From: JAJZGK01 sp035538795
GTDB taxonomy: Bacteria; Pseudomonadota; Alphaproteobacteria; Rhodospirillales; Magnetospirillaceae
Reading direction: 5' to 3'
Length of the DNA: 64,000 nucleotides
NCBI GenBank assembly: GCA_035538795.1
Contig: DATLJS010000060.1
Location: 94,272 to 158,271 of the forward strand
The notes beneath the pieces are model-generated. The model worked only from the letters and a program-made list of their open reading frames with translations. It did no database searches and had not been told where the DNA came from. The stretch's first letter is position 1. Every line of letters starts with the position of its first letter. Positions 32,097 to 40,753 of this stretch are shown one piece after another. The translations under genes and the position numbers were made by a program.

Positions 32097-32365
32097 CCGC
32101 CAGCCGCCTGCAACAGCAAACCGAGGCCATGTGGAAGGCCGTGGCTGAAGGGCGCCGGGGAAAAGCCCAGGCCTTGCTCGTGCTGGACGGCCTGGCTCGC
32201 TGGGATTGCCCCAGCGAACGCCTGAGCCGCGCCGCCCGGCGCAATGTCGTTTCGATTCTGGGAAGCGTTTACCGGACTAAAGCCGAAAGGCTCCGACATC
32301 CATCTCCAGAGACTCGCCGGCGGACATCTCGCCCAGCGGGGCCAGGGGCCACACCCAGCGGCTGA
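32093..32365 (+). CDS. Small protein at the right prophage edge, 3' end possibly run into host DNA
   Basis: A 90-residue frame coupled by ATGA to the previous small gene. The first 60 residues (LQQQTEAMWKAVAEGRRGKA, CPSERLSRAARRNVVSILGS) look like a real helical protein. The last 30 (low-complexity Arg, Pro, Ser, Thr) lie opposite the end of a host gene, 89 bases of overlap, and look like antisense read-through. The gene may therefore have lost its own 3' end when the prophage joined the chromosome here, which would place the right boundary near 32275. Function unknown. Confidence 0.5.
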   Translation: MTASRLQQQTEAMWKAVAEGRRGKAQALLVLDGLARWDCPSERLSRAARRNVVSILGSVYRTKAERLRHPSPETRRRTSRPAGPGATPSG

Positions 32366-33023
32366 GCGGTTCCGGCAGGTTCATGCCGGCCAACAGGGGG
32401 TCGACTTCGATCAGACAGCCCCGGTCGTCATAAGAACGATGGCAAAATTCGCTGATCAGGCAAGCCCGTCCCGGCCCTTGCCGCAAATCGTCCAGATGGC
32501 CCAGCATCACCCGGGTCATCCAGGCCTCTCCCAAATCCTCGCCCCAGCGCTCCAGCGGCCGCAACGGCAATTGGCTCAACAGGTTCAGCGACACCACAAA
32601 ATCCACTGGCCCAGGCAGATACCGGCGCCAATCGCGCAAACGGGACGGAGCCGCCTTTGGGTCGCCGTCCACGGCGATGCCCAAAAGATCCAGATCGACC
32701 AAGTGAACGTTGGCGAAACGAAGCGCCTTCAACCGTGCCGACCAGGGATGGAACAGATCGACCAGATAAACGGCCCGAAAGCGTGCCGCCAACTGGGCCA
32801 GTGGTACATCCAACAAAGCTCCGGACCCCAGCACTGCGGCGATACCGTCCAACCCCTCGGCTTCGGACAAGATGGCCGAACGGCTGGCCTCCAGATGGGG
32901 TTTCCAGGCTCTGCGGCAGCGGCGGTGGCGGGCTTCGATGGCCACCCCTTCGCGCACATAGCCCAAGCGGCGAGCATGGCGTCCCGACGGCGTCAGCCAG
33001 GACTCCAGAAGCTCGCACAGCAT
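32277..33023 (-). CDS. Methyltransferase-like protein, substrate unknown
   Basis: A 248-residue protein with the outline of a class I SAM-dependent methyltransferase. The glycine loop is IAAVLGSGALLDVPL (about residues 61-75), followed by YLVDLFHPW, which carries the acidic residue that usually binds the SAM ribose. VDFVVSLNLLSQLPLRPL (near residue 138) would be the motif IV region, and a helical insertion separates it from ISEFCHRSYDDRG. The basic N terminus (HARRLGYVREGVAIEARHRR) is unusual. It borders the prophage on the left and lies seven bases after the acyl-CoA synthetase gene, same strand, so the two are one operon. Substrate cannot be inferred; it may also be an inactive relative. 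Confidence 0.65.
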   Translation of the reverse strand: MLCELLESWLTPSGRHARRLGYVREGVAIEARHRRCRRAWKPHLEASRSAILSEAEGLDGIAAVLGSGALLDVPLAQLAARFRAVYLVDLFHPWSARLKALRFANVHLVDLDLLGIAVDGDPKAAPSRLRDWRRYLPGPVDFVVSLNLLSQLPLRPLERWGEDLGEAWMTRVMLGHLDDLRQGPGRACLISEFCHRSYDDRGCLIEVDPLLAGMNLPEPLSRWVWPLAPLGEMSAGESLEMDVGAFRL

Positions 33024-33030
33024 GAAAAGC

Positions 33031-34647
33031 TCAGTCCGACAGAACGCGGGAAGGCTGCAACCGGGCCTTCAGGGCACGGCGGATGATCTTGCCGCTGGGA
33101 GTGCGCGGCATGTCGTGCTCGAAGATCAGTTCCTGAGGAGACAAAGCCTCGCCCAGATGTTCGCGGGCATAGTCCATCAGTTCCAGCCTCAGCCCTTCAC
33201 CGGGCTCGAAACCGGGATTGACGGCGATGAAGGCCACCAGATGCTCGTGGCTGCGCCAATCGGGGGCGCCGACCACCCCGACCTCGGCCACCGCCGGATG
33301 GGACATCAGCACGGCCTCGACTTCGAACGGACCGATCATGCGGCCCGCCGCCAGGATCACCTCGTCCTCGCGGCCCAGGAACCAGTGGTAGCCGTCGGCG
33401 TCGCGGCGCACCATGTCGCCCGACAGATGCCAGCCTTCCAACTCTTCGGGTAAGGCCCCGCCTTCACCGCCCAGGCAGCGCCAGGACGGCAGACAATCGC
33501 CGCGTACGGCCAACTCGCCGCAGACCTCGGCCTCGGTCAGCAATTCGATGCCGTCCTCGTTGCGGCGCATCAGGGCGACCTCGACGCCCGGCATGGGCTT
33601 TCCCATGCTGCCGGGAATCGGCATATGGCGCGGATCATGCGCCAGGACGATAGCTCCGGTTTCGGTCTGCCACCAGCTGTCGCGGAAGGGCACGCCCAGA
33701 ACCTTGCGCCCCCATTCGACGGCGTCCGCCGACAAAGGCTCGCCGACGCTGGCGGCCAGACGCAGGGCTTTCGGCTTGGACAGCCGCGCCGGCGCCGCGC
33801 CGCCGCCGATCAGGCCGCGAATGACGGTCGGCGTGGTGTACCAGACGGCCACCGGCTCGTCCTCCAACACCGCCAGACAGCGGTTGGGAGCCGACGGCAC
33901 TTCGTCCATCAGGATCGCCGCCCCCAGGGCCAAGGGCGCCACCAGCCCGTAAGCGGTATGCGTGACCCAGCCGGGGTCGGCGGTACACCAGATCATTTCG
34001 CCGGCCCGCAGATCGAAGGCGGCTAAAGCGCTGTCGGCCATGGCGGCCAGCACCGCCTTGTCGTGCAGCACCGCCTTGGGCGGAGCGCCGCCGCTGGCCA
34101 CCGGCGCCGTGGTGCCGCTGGTGAAATGCACCACCGCCGCCTGTCCGTCCACCAAAGGCACCGCCTGACGCAGCGGTTGGGCGGCCTTGCAGGCGGCGGA
34201 AAAATCGATGATGCCGTCAGGGATCAAAGCGGCGTCGCCCACCAGCAGGACGCGCTCAAGATCGGGCAGCAGCGACACCAGCGGCTCGACCAATTCGGCG
34301 TACAGGGCGGCGTCGGCGATCAACAGCCGCACCTTGACCATTTCCAGACGGATCAGCAGGGGATCGGGCCCCAGATCGGCGAACAGCGGACAATAGACAC
34401 CGCCGGCCTTCCACACCGCCAGGGCGGCGACGACGGTTTCCGGGCGCCGCCCGGTCATGACGCCGACGGTGTCGCCGGGCTTCAGCCCCAGTCCCACCAG
34501 CACGGCAGCGGCGCGGTCCACCTGTTCCGCCAATTGCCGGTATGAGAAATCTATCCGTTCGCCGTTCCATCCCAGCCAACGCAGAGCCAGGCTATCGGCG
34601 CGGCCCGCCGCGCATTGAGTGTCGGCAAGGGTCGGGGAAACGGCCAC
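33031..34647 (-). CDS. AMP-dependent acyl-CoA synthetase
   Basis: A 538-residue acid-CoA ligase of the acetyl/propionyl-CoA synthetase-like branch. Signatures are VVHFTSGTTAPV (about 172; the loop continues with a short insert before PPKAVLH), ADPGWVTHTAYGLVAPL, SWWQTETGAIV (about 335), HLSGDMVRRDADGYHWFLGREDE (about 410-435) and the C-terminal lysine in RTPSGKIIRRALK. It makes acyl-AMP, then acyl-CoA. The GTG at 34647 has AAGGAG five bases upstream; the GTG at 34653 overlaps that site. It shares only general motifs with the synthetase at 4668. It heads an operon with the methyltransferase-like gene. Confidence 0.88.
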   Translation of the reverse strand: MAVSPTLADTQCAAGRADSLALRWLGWNGERIDFSYRQLAEQVDRAAAVLVGLGLKPGDTVGVMTGRRPETVVAALAVWKAGGVYCPLFADLGPDPLLIRLEMVKVRLLIADAALYAELVEPLVSLLPDLERVLLVGDAALIPDGIIDFSAACKAAQPLRQAVPLVDGQAAVVHFTSGTTAPVASGGAPPKAVLHDKAVLAAMADSALAAFDLRAGEMIWCTADPGWVTHTAYGLVAPLALGAAILMDEVPSAPNRCLAVLEDEPVAVWYTTPTVIRGLIGGGAAPARLSKPKALRLAASVGEPLSADAVEWGRKVLGVPFRDSWWQTETGAIVLAHDPRHMPIPGSMGKPMPGVEVALMRRNEDGIELLTEAEVCGELAVRGDCLPSWRCLGGEGGALPEELEGWHLSGDMVRRDADGYHWFLGREDEVILAAGRMIGPFEVEAVLMSHPAVAEVGVVGAPDWRSHEHLVAFIAVNPGFEPGEGLRLELMDYAREHLGEALSPQELIFEHDMPRTPSGKIIRRALKARLQPSRVLSD

Positions 34648-34762
34648 GGGCACTCCTTATGACTGAGCAAGGTCGGACAGACGAGGGGCGAACTGTAGCC
34701 GAATAATGACCAGCCGCAACAGCCCTGACAAGCCGCCCGCGCGCCAGAAGCAAGCAAACCAC

Positions 34763-35677
34763 CTATGCGTTCGCCTTGCTGCGCTGCAACGTCGCCAGCC
34801 AGATGCCGGCGAAGATCAGCAGCATGCCGACGCCGTGAAACCAGTGGAAGCTTTCCCCCAGCATGGGAATGGCCAGCAAAGCCGTGAAAACCGGGATCAG
34901 ATTGACATACAGCCCGGCCGTGCTGGCCCCCAATCTGACCACCCCCACATTCCATAGGCCATAGGCCACCAGTGAGGGGAAAACCGCCACATAGGCGATA
35001 AGCCCGGTCGCCGTCCAGGTCAGGTCGAAAGATCGGCCGAAGGCCAGTTCGCCCAGATAGAGCGGCAGGATGAACAGAGTTCCCAGACCGACCTGCACCG
35101 TCAGCAAGGCCAGGGAATCCAATCCGGTGGGATAGCGGCGCAGCACCACCGAAAACAGCGACCAGCTGGCCACCGCCGCCAAGGCCCACAGATCGCCGCC
35201 ATGCAGCGACAAAGACAGCAGCGCCGCCAGGTCTCCATGCGCAATGACCAGCAGCACCCCCGCCAGCGACAGCATGATGCCCGCCCCCTGGCGCGGTCCC
35301 ACTCCTTCACGGAACCACAGCCACGACAGGGCGACGATCCCCACCGGAATGGCGGCGCTGACCAGGGTGGCGTTGACCGCCGTCGTCGTCGTCAGGGCGA
35401 CATAAAGGAAACTGTTATAGGCCGTCACGCTGGACAGGGAGAGCAGGCAGAGCAGCTTCCAATGACGGCGCACCTTGTCCATCTGCCCGAGCACGCGCGG
35501 CAAACCAAAGGGAAGCAGCAGCAGAAAGGCGAACAGCCAGCGCCAAAAGGCCAAAGACAGCGGCGGCACCAATCCGGCGGCCATGCGTCCGGCCACGGCA
35601 TTGCCGCCCCAGAACAACGGCGGCAGCAACATCATCAGATAAGGAGAAAACAGGCGTTGAAAAATGGGCAATTGCAA
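34763..35677 (-). CDS. EamA/DMT-family transporter
   Basis: A 304-residue inner membrane protein with ten hydrophobic segments in two EamA repeats. The first repeat begins PYLMMLLPPLFWGGNAVAGR and has the family motif WGGNAVAG; the second includes DLWALAAVASWSLFSVVLRR and ends in PVFTALLAIPMLGESFHWFH, the usual repeat end. Members export amino acids or other small metabolites; substrate unknown. The likely start is TTG at 35677 with AAGG upstream, an unusual initiation codon; TTG at 35671 is another option. Confidence 0.88.
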   Translation of the reverse strand: MQLPIFQRLFSPYLMMLLPPLFWGGNAVAGRMAAGLVPPLSLAFWRWLFAFLLLLPFGLPRVLGQMDKVRRHWKLLCLLSLSSVTAYNSFLYVALTTTTAVNATLVSAAIPVGIVALSWLWFREGVGPRQGAGIMLSLAGVLLVIAHGDLAALLSLSLHGGDLWALAAVASWSLFSVVLRRYPTGLDSLALLTVQVGLGTLFILPLYLGELAFGRSFDLTWTATGLIAYVAVFPSLVAYGLWNVGVVRLGASTAGLYVNLIPVFTALLAIPMLGESFHWFHGVGMLLIFAGIWLATLQRSKANA

Positions 35678-35825
35678 GCAACCTTAAGGAGGGAGCGAAC
35701 CATCTTAAGCCGAAAGTATCCCCCCCTTCCGTCTAACCGCAAGGGCATTGGAACTAGAAGCGCAGCTTCGCCTTGGTGCGCCCCTCGGCCTCCGGGTACT
35801 AATGAATGGATAATTAAAAAGAACG

Positions 35826-38162
35826 ATGCAACGGCAGGACGTCGTCATGACGGAAGCGGGCCATTTCCTGATCAAGCGGTTCCATCAGATCGAGGCGCCG
35901 TCGCGGACGGTCAAAGCCGCCGTTCTGATGCTGCTGTTATGGCTCGGCGCAGCCGCCGTTCTCGCCCACGAGCTTGTGACCTCGGAACAGCGCGAATGGG
36001 AGCTTGCCCTGGCGGAATCCCAGAACCTGACCCAGTTGCTGGAACGCCAGATGGTTTCCACCGTCGAAAAACTCGACCTGGTGCTGAAAGACCTCGCTGA
36101 CGATATGTCCGCGGCCTTGAGCGCTCCCGGCCCCATGCCCGATGTGACGAGCACCAACCTCAAACTGCATGAAATCCAGCAGCGCGTCCCTGAAATCAGA
36201 GACCAGACCTTGCGGGTGATCGGCGCCGACGGCTATGCCATCTACCAAGCCAACGACAACGACACCGTTCCCGACGCCAACGTCTCGGACCGCAGCTATT
36301 TTCTGCGGCTGAAGGCCGACCCCGCCGCCGGACTGGTGATGTCCGAGCCTCTGCAGTCGCGTTTTCTGAACGGGGAATGGATCATCAGTTTTGCCCGACC
36401 GCTGCGGGCCCGCAACGGTGCTTTCAAGGGATTGGTGATGGCGTCCCTCAAAATCGCCGACCTGCAAAAGACCGCCGAATCCCTCGATCTCGGCGGCCAC
36501 GGGGTGATCGGCATGTTCGACGGCCAGATGCGCATGATCGCCCGCACCCCTTTGGGCAGCGGCCAAATCGGCTTCGTCTACCCCATCACCGAGGTCGCCC
36601 AGGTCCTGGCGGAAGGCAAGACCAAAGGCTCGTTCGTCAATGTTTCGCCGATCGACGGCCTCAAGCGCCAATATGTTTTCACCAAACTGGCCTTCCCGCC
36701 CCTGGTCATCGTCGCCGGGCGCGCACCTGCCGATTTCCTTGAGGAATGGCGGCATAAGCGGGCTTTGTTCGGCATCAGCCTGATCATCATGCTGGGACAG
36801 ATCGCCGCCCTGGTTCTGCAATTGCGCCGTCAGGACCGCATGGCGCGGGACCATATCGACCATCTGGTGACCCACGACGTGCTGACCCAGCTGCCCAACC
36901 GCCTGTCATTGGAAAGCATGGCCGTCCCCTTGTCGGGCGACGATCCTTCGCAGCCGATGGCCTTGATTATTCTGGACATCGATAATTTCAAGAACGTCAA
37001 CGACATGCTGGGCCACGACGCTGGCGACCTGCTGCTTTGCGCCGCGTCCGAGCGGCTGCTGTCGCTTCTGCCGTCGTCAGCCAAGCTTTGGCGGCATGGC
37101 GGCGATGAATTCGTCGTCATCCTGACCGATGATTGCGGTCCGGACCGGGTGGCGGACCTGACCAGAACGCTGCTGGCCGAATTGGCCGAACCGATGTTCC
37201 TGGCCCGGCAGGAGATCGAGATCACCGCTTCGGCGGGTATCGCCCTCAAGCCGCTGCACGGCACCGACGTATCCGAGCTTCTGCGCGGCGCCGAAGCCGC
37301 CATGTACGAGGCGAAACACAGCGGCCGGGCCGGATACCGCTTCTTCTCGGAGGAAATGCGGTCGGCCATCAGCGAACGGATGCTGATTGAAAACCACTTG
37401 CGCAAGGCCATCGCCCGTAATCAGCTGCGGCTGTTCTATCAGCCGCAATACAACCTGGAAAGCGGACGGCTGGTGGGATTCGAAGCGCTGGTGCGCTGGC
37501 AGCATCCCGAAATGGGGCTGGTTTCCCCCGCCCGTTTCATTCCGGTCGCCGAGGAAACCGGCATGATCGTGCCCATCGGCGAATGGGTTCTGAACGAAGC
37601 CTGTCGCCAGACCCGCCAGTGGGAACTGGCTGGACTGCCCGACGTCGTCATGGCCGTCAATCTGGCCGCCCAGCAATTCCGCCAACTGGATCTGATGCCC
37701 CAAATTGCCGCCATCTTGCACCGTCACGAACTGTCCGCCGAGCGGTTGGCCCTGGAGGTAACGGAAAGCTCGCTGATGAACAACGTCGATCAGGTGATCG
37801 CCACGCTGGAGCGCCTGAAGTCCCTGGGCCTGAGCATCGCCATCGACGATTTCGGCACCGGCTATTCGTCCCTAAGCTATTTGAAGCAGTTCCCTATCGA
37901 CAAGATCAAGATCGACCAGTCCTTCATCCGGGGTATGGCCCAATCGGCGGGAGACGACGCCATCGTTCAGGCGGTGATCGCCATCGCCGCGAAAATGAAG
38001 CTGACCACCATCGCCGAAGGGGTGGAGACCCGTCAGCATCTTGAACATCTGCGGCAATTGGGCTGCGACGAGGTCCAGGGCTTTTATTACAGCAAACCGG
38101 TTCCCGCCGCCGATGCCGAGCGCTTTCTGCGCGGCGAAGCCGCCGCGTCGGGGCGCTGCTGA
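35826..38162 (+). CDS. Membrane GGDEF-EAL cyclic-di-GMP protein with periplasmic sensor
   Basis: A 778-residue enzyme for making or breaking cyclic di-GMP. N-terminal transmembrane helix (about 22-40), a periplasmic dCache-like domain of about 270 residues (includes RVIGADGYAIYQANDNDTVP and DRSYFLRLKADPAAGLVMSE), a second helix (LFGISLIIMLGQIAALVLQL), then GGDEF (LWRHGGDEFVVIL, residue about 424) and EAL (VGFEALVRWQHPE, about 552) with DDFGTGYSSLSYLK. Both active sites keep their key residues, so both activities are possible. The sensor probably binds a small extracellular ligand. It is transcribed away from the EamA gene. A later ATG at 35847 is another possible start. Confidence 0.93.
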   Translation: MQRQDVVMTEAGHFLIKRFHQIEAPSRTVKAAVLMLLLWLGAAAVLAHELVTSEQREWELALAESQNLTQLLERQMVSTVEKLDLVLKDLADDMSAALSAPGPMPDVTSTNLKLHEIQQRVPEIRDQTLRVIGADGYAIYQANDNDTVPDANVSDRSYFLRLKADPAAGLVMSEPLQSRFLNGEWIISFARPLRARNGAFKGLVMASLKIADLQKTAESLDLGGHGVIGMFDGQMRMIARTPLGSGQIGFVYPITEVAQVLAEGKTKGSFVNVSPIDGLKRQYVFTKLAFPPLVIVAGRAPADFLEEWRHKRALFGISLIIMLGQIAALVLQLRRQDRMARDHIDHLVTHDVLTQLPNRLSLESMAVPLSGDDPSQPMALIILDIDNFKNVNDMLGHDAGDLLLCAASERLLSLLPSSAKLWRHGGDEFVVILTDDCGPDRVADLTRTLLAELAEPMFLARQEIEITASAGIALKPLHGTDVSELLRGAEAAMYEAKHSGRAGYRFFSEEMRSAISERMLIENHLRKAIARNQLRLFYQPQYNLESGRLVGFEALVRWQHPEMGLVSPARFIPVAEETGMIVPIGEWVLNEACRQTRQWELAGLPDVVMAVNLAAQQFRQLDLMPQIAAILHRHELSAERLALEVTESSLMNNVDQVIATLERLKSLGLSIAIDDFGTGYSSLSYLKQFPIDKIKIDQSFIRGMAQSAGDDAIVQAVIAIAAKMKLTTIAEGVETRQHLEHLRQLGCDEVQGFYYSKPVPAADAERFLRGEAAASGRC

Positions 38163-38249
38163 TCCCCGCGCATTTTCCGCCGAATGGGCTTGACCTGAGC
38201 AGGCAGGCGGCTACCCTGGCCGTCCCTCCCGGCGTCTAGTGCAGATATC

Positions 38250-39239
38250 ATGGCGACTGAGCCTTCCTCCATCCTTGTTTATGTGGGCCTCGATCTTGTC
38301 GGCGACGGCGTGATGAAGCTTCCCTTCGTCCGCGCTCTGCGCGCCGCCTATCCCAAAGCCCACATCACTTGGCTGGCCGGCAAAGGCAAAAGCGTCTATT
38401 CCGGTGTTCTCGCACCGCTGGTCGCCGGCCTGCTGGACGAAGTGATCGACGACGCCCACATCGGCACCCACTGGTGGGAATTGCTGCGCCGCCCGCTGGC
38501 GGGCCGCAGGTTCGACCTGATCATCGACACCCAGCGCCGTGCCGCCACCACCCTGATCGCCAAGCGCATCCGCCACGGCATGTTCGTCTCGTCCGCCGCC
38601 GACTGGCATTTGTCCGACCTGAAACCCGGCCCGGGCTGGAACAAGCCGCCGTCCATGGTCCGCCAGATGCTGGAACTGCTGGAACTGGCCAGCGGCAAAC
38701 CCGCCGACTGTTCTACGCCCCTGGCCTTGGACCCGGCCATCGAAGCCGAAGCCGAGCGCCGTCTGCCCTATGGCCCGCTTTACGTGGGACTGGCTCCCGG
38801 CGCCGGCGGCAAGCATAAATGTTGGCCGTTGGACAATTACATCGCCCTGGCCATGCGTCTGGCCAAATCGGGGCGAGTGCCGGTGATGCTGCTGGGACCG
38901 GCCGAACAGCAGTGGGAAGGCGAAATCCGCGACGCCATTCCCGGCGCCGTGCTGCCGCTGGATGCCCGCTCGACCCCGCCCCTGACCATCGCCTTGGGCC
39001 GGCGGATGGCCGTGGCCGTGGCCAACGACAGCGGCACCGGCCACATGCTGGCCGCGTCCGGCGTGCCGATGATCTCCCTATTCGGGCCGACGCCGCCGGA
39101 AAAATTCGCTCCCGCCACCAGCCATCTGACCGTCTTGCGGGCCCAGGATTTCGCCCTGAGCGACGCCATGGAGGGCATTCCGCTGCCGTCGGTGGCGTCG
39201 GCCATCGAGCGCGTTCTCGACCCAGCGGCGGCGGAATGA
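38250..39239 (+). CDS. Glycosyltransferase family 9, heptosyltransferase-like
   Basis: A 329-residue enzyme of the WaaC/WaaF heptosyltransferase type, transferring a sugar from an ADP or similar donor, probably to lipopolysaccharide core or another glycan. Visible features are VGLDLVGDGVMKLPFVRALR at the N terminus, the C-terminal half beginning YVGLAPGAGGKHKCWPLDNY, and the donor-binding VANDSGTGHMLAASGVPMIS followed by LFGPTPPEKFAP, both typical of GT9. The ATG lacks a strong ribosome site. The photolyase gene overlaps its stop (ATGA), a coupling whose reason is not clear. Confidence 0.88.
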   Translation: MATEPSSILVYVGLDLVGDGVMKLPFVRALRAAYPKAHITWLAGKGKSVYSGVLAPLVAGLLDEVIDDAHIGTHWWELLRRPLAGRRFDLIIDTQRRAATTLIAKRIRHGMFVSSAADWHLSDLKPGPGWNKPPSMVRQMLELLELASGKPADCSTPLALDPAIEAEAERRLPYGPLYVGLAPGAGGKHKCWPLDNYIALAMRLAKSGRVPVMLLGPAEQQWEGEIRDAIPGAVLPLDARSTPPLTIALGRRMAVAVANDSGTGHMLAASGVPMISLFGPTPPEKFAPATSHLTVLRAQDFALSDAMEGIPLPSVASAIERVLDPAAAE

Positions 39240-40660
39240 ACGGCGGCAGCGCTCCGTCTTCCACCCCCGTCATTCTCTGGTTCCGCCGCGACCTGCGGCT
39301 GGCCGACAACCCGGCCCTGAACGAAGCCGTCCGCAGCCGTGCTCCCATCCTGCCGGTCTTCATCCTGGAAGACGACTTGCCGCGCCCGCCGGGCGGCGCC
39401 TCGCGCTGGTGGCTACATCATTCCCTGGCCGCCCTGGCCGGCGCATTGGCCGCCAAGGGGGCTCCGCCGCTGCTGTTGAAAGGCTCGGCCGCCCGCCTGC
39501 TGCCGCAGTTGGCCGCCCGCATCGGCGCCGGCCGCATCCTCGCCAACCGCCGCAACGATCCGAAAGAGGCGGCGCTGGACGCCCGCGTCGCCCAGGCCTT
39601 GGACGGCCGCCTCGATCTCATGGCCGACGACCTGCTGTTCGAACCGGGCAGCGTGCTCACCCAGGCCGGACAGCCGGTACAGGTCTTCACCCCTTTCTGG
39701 CGCAATGCCTTGAAGCTGCCGGCCCCGCCCCGTCCCCTGCCCGCTCCCGGCGGTCTGAACGGCTTCACGGGCCTGAACGGCGACGCTTTGGCCGATTGGC
39801 GGTTGCTGCCGGCCAAGCCCGACTGGTCCGCAGGTCTGGCCGGCGCCTGGAATCCCGGCGAAGCCGCCGCCCACCGGCGCCTGGGTGATTTTCTCGATCA
39901 CGATCTGGACGGCTATGCCCGTCTGCGCGACGTTCCCAGCCGCCCAGGCACATCGCGGATGTCGCCGTATCTGGCCTTCGGCGAAATCTCGCCGCGCCAG
40001 ATCTGGCACGTCGCCCGCGCCGCCGGAGCCCATCCCGCCGAGGGCTTCCTGCGAGAACTGGGATGGCGGGAATTTTGCCATCACATGCTGATCCGCCATC
40101 CCGACATGGCCCGCAAGCCCCAACGCCCCGAATTCGAGCGCTTTCCCTGGAGCGGCACCGACGGCCAATGGACCGCCTTCACCAAGGGACAAACCGGCTA
40201 TCCCATCGTCGATGCCGGTCTGCGGGAGTTGTGGACCACCGGCTGGATGCACAACCGCGTGCGCATGATCGTCGCCTCGTTCCTGGTCAAAGACCTGTTG
40301 ATCCCCTGGCAAAAAGGCGAGACCTGGTTCTGGGACACCCTGGTGGACGCCGACGCCGGCAACAACGCTGGCGGCTGGCAATGGGTGACGGGCTGCGGCA
40401 TGGATTCCGCCCCCTATTTCCGCATCTTCAATCCGGTTCTTCAGGGCCAGAAATTCGATCCCGACGGCGTTTACGTGCGGCGCTGGTGCCCCGAACTGGC
40501 GAAGCTACCCGACCGTTTCCTCCACGCCCCTTGGACGGCCTCGCCCCTGGAACTGGCGGCGGCGGGGGTCCGGCTGGGGGCGACCTATCCCGATCCGCTG
40601 GTCAATCACGATGCCGCTCGGAAGAAGGCTCTGGCAGCCCTAGAGAGGCTGAAGGGATAA
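39236..40660 (+). CDS. phrB: Deoxyribodipyrimidine photolyase, class I
   Basis: A 474-residue flavoprotein that uses light to split cyclobutane pyrimidine dimers. The N-terminal Rossmann part begins VILWFRRDLRLADNPALNEA. The FAD domain has GTSRMSPYLAFGEISPRQIW (near residue 240), LGWREFCHHMLIRHPDM, PIVDAGLRELWTTGWMHNR and the highly conserved NNAGGWQWVTGCGMDSAP, with FRIFNPVLQGQKFDPDG closing it. These include the tryptophans used for photoreduction in the family. The ATG overlaps the preceding stop, and the upstream open frame (from 38819) is only a shadow. Photolyase in a likely microaerophile from freshwater sediment is normal. Confidence 0.95.
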   Translation: MNGGSAPSSTPVILWFRRDLRLADNPALNEAVRSRAPILPVFILEDDLPRPPGGASRWWLHHSLAALAGALAAKGAPPLLLKGSAARLLPQLAARIGAGRILANRRNDPKEAALDARVAQALDGRLDLMADDLLFEPGSVLTQAGQPVQVFTPFWRNALKLPAPPRPLPAPGGLNGFTGLNGDALADWRLLPAKPDWSAGLAGAWNPGEAAAHRRLGDFLDHDLDGYARLRDVPSRPGTSRMSPYLAFGEISPRQIWHVARAAGAHPAEGFLRELGWREFCHHMLIRHPDMARKPQRPEFERFPWSGTDGQWTAFTKGQTGYPIVDAGLRELWTTGWMHNRVRMIVASFLVKDLLIPWQKGETWFWDTLVDADAGNNAGGWQWVTGCGMDSAPYFRIFNPVLQGQKFDPDGVYVRRWCPELAKLPDRFLHAPWTASPLELAAAGVRLGATYPDPLVNHDAARKKALAALERLKG

Positions 40661-40689
40661 CCGTTCTAAGCCCCGAACCGACCCGTCCT

Positions 40690-40723
40690 GAAACGAAAAG
40701 ACCGGAGCCTCGGCCCCGGTCCT
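40690..40723 (-). terminator. Terminator of pheA
   Basis: Minus-strand GACCGGGGCC and GGCTCCGGTC-type arms run into TTTTCGTTT. It lies between convergent phrB and pheA and may work for both. Confidence 0.75.
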
Positions 40724-40753
40724 TAATCTGCTTCAAACGTCTATTGACGGCCT

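Larger units (their letters stand above)
8288..32365. mobile_element. Compact siphovirus-type prophage, GTA-like tail module, no integrase seen
   Basis: About 24 kb of phage genes lie between two convergent host genes. Order from right to left: two small genes and an S24 repressor (rightward), then leftward an unknown first gene, ohrR-ohr cargo, terminase small and large subunits, portal, protease, capsid, connectors, tail tube, chaperones, lipoprotein, tape measure, four GTA-like tail tip genes, fibre, endolysin, holin and spanin-like genes. Every structural frame appears intact. I found no integrase, excisionase, replication protein, tRNA or flanking direct repeat, so the exact ends are set only by the outermost phage-like genes. 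It may be a remnant kept for its particle, a GTA-like element, or a phage using an unrecognised integration mode. Confidence 0.85.

Noticed and set aside
8244..32300. att sites at prophage ends
   Set aside because: I compared the sequences near 8244-8300 and 32250-32300 by eye and found no direct repeat longer than a few bases; a computed search is needed.
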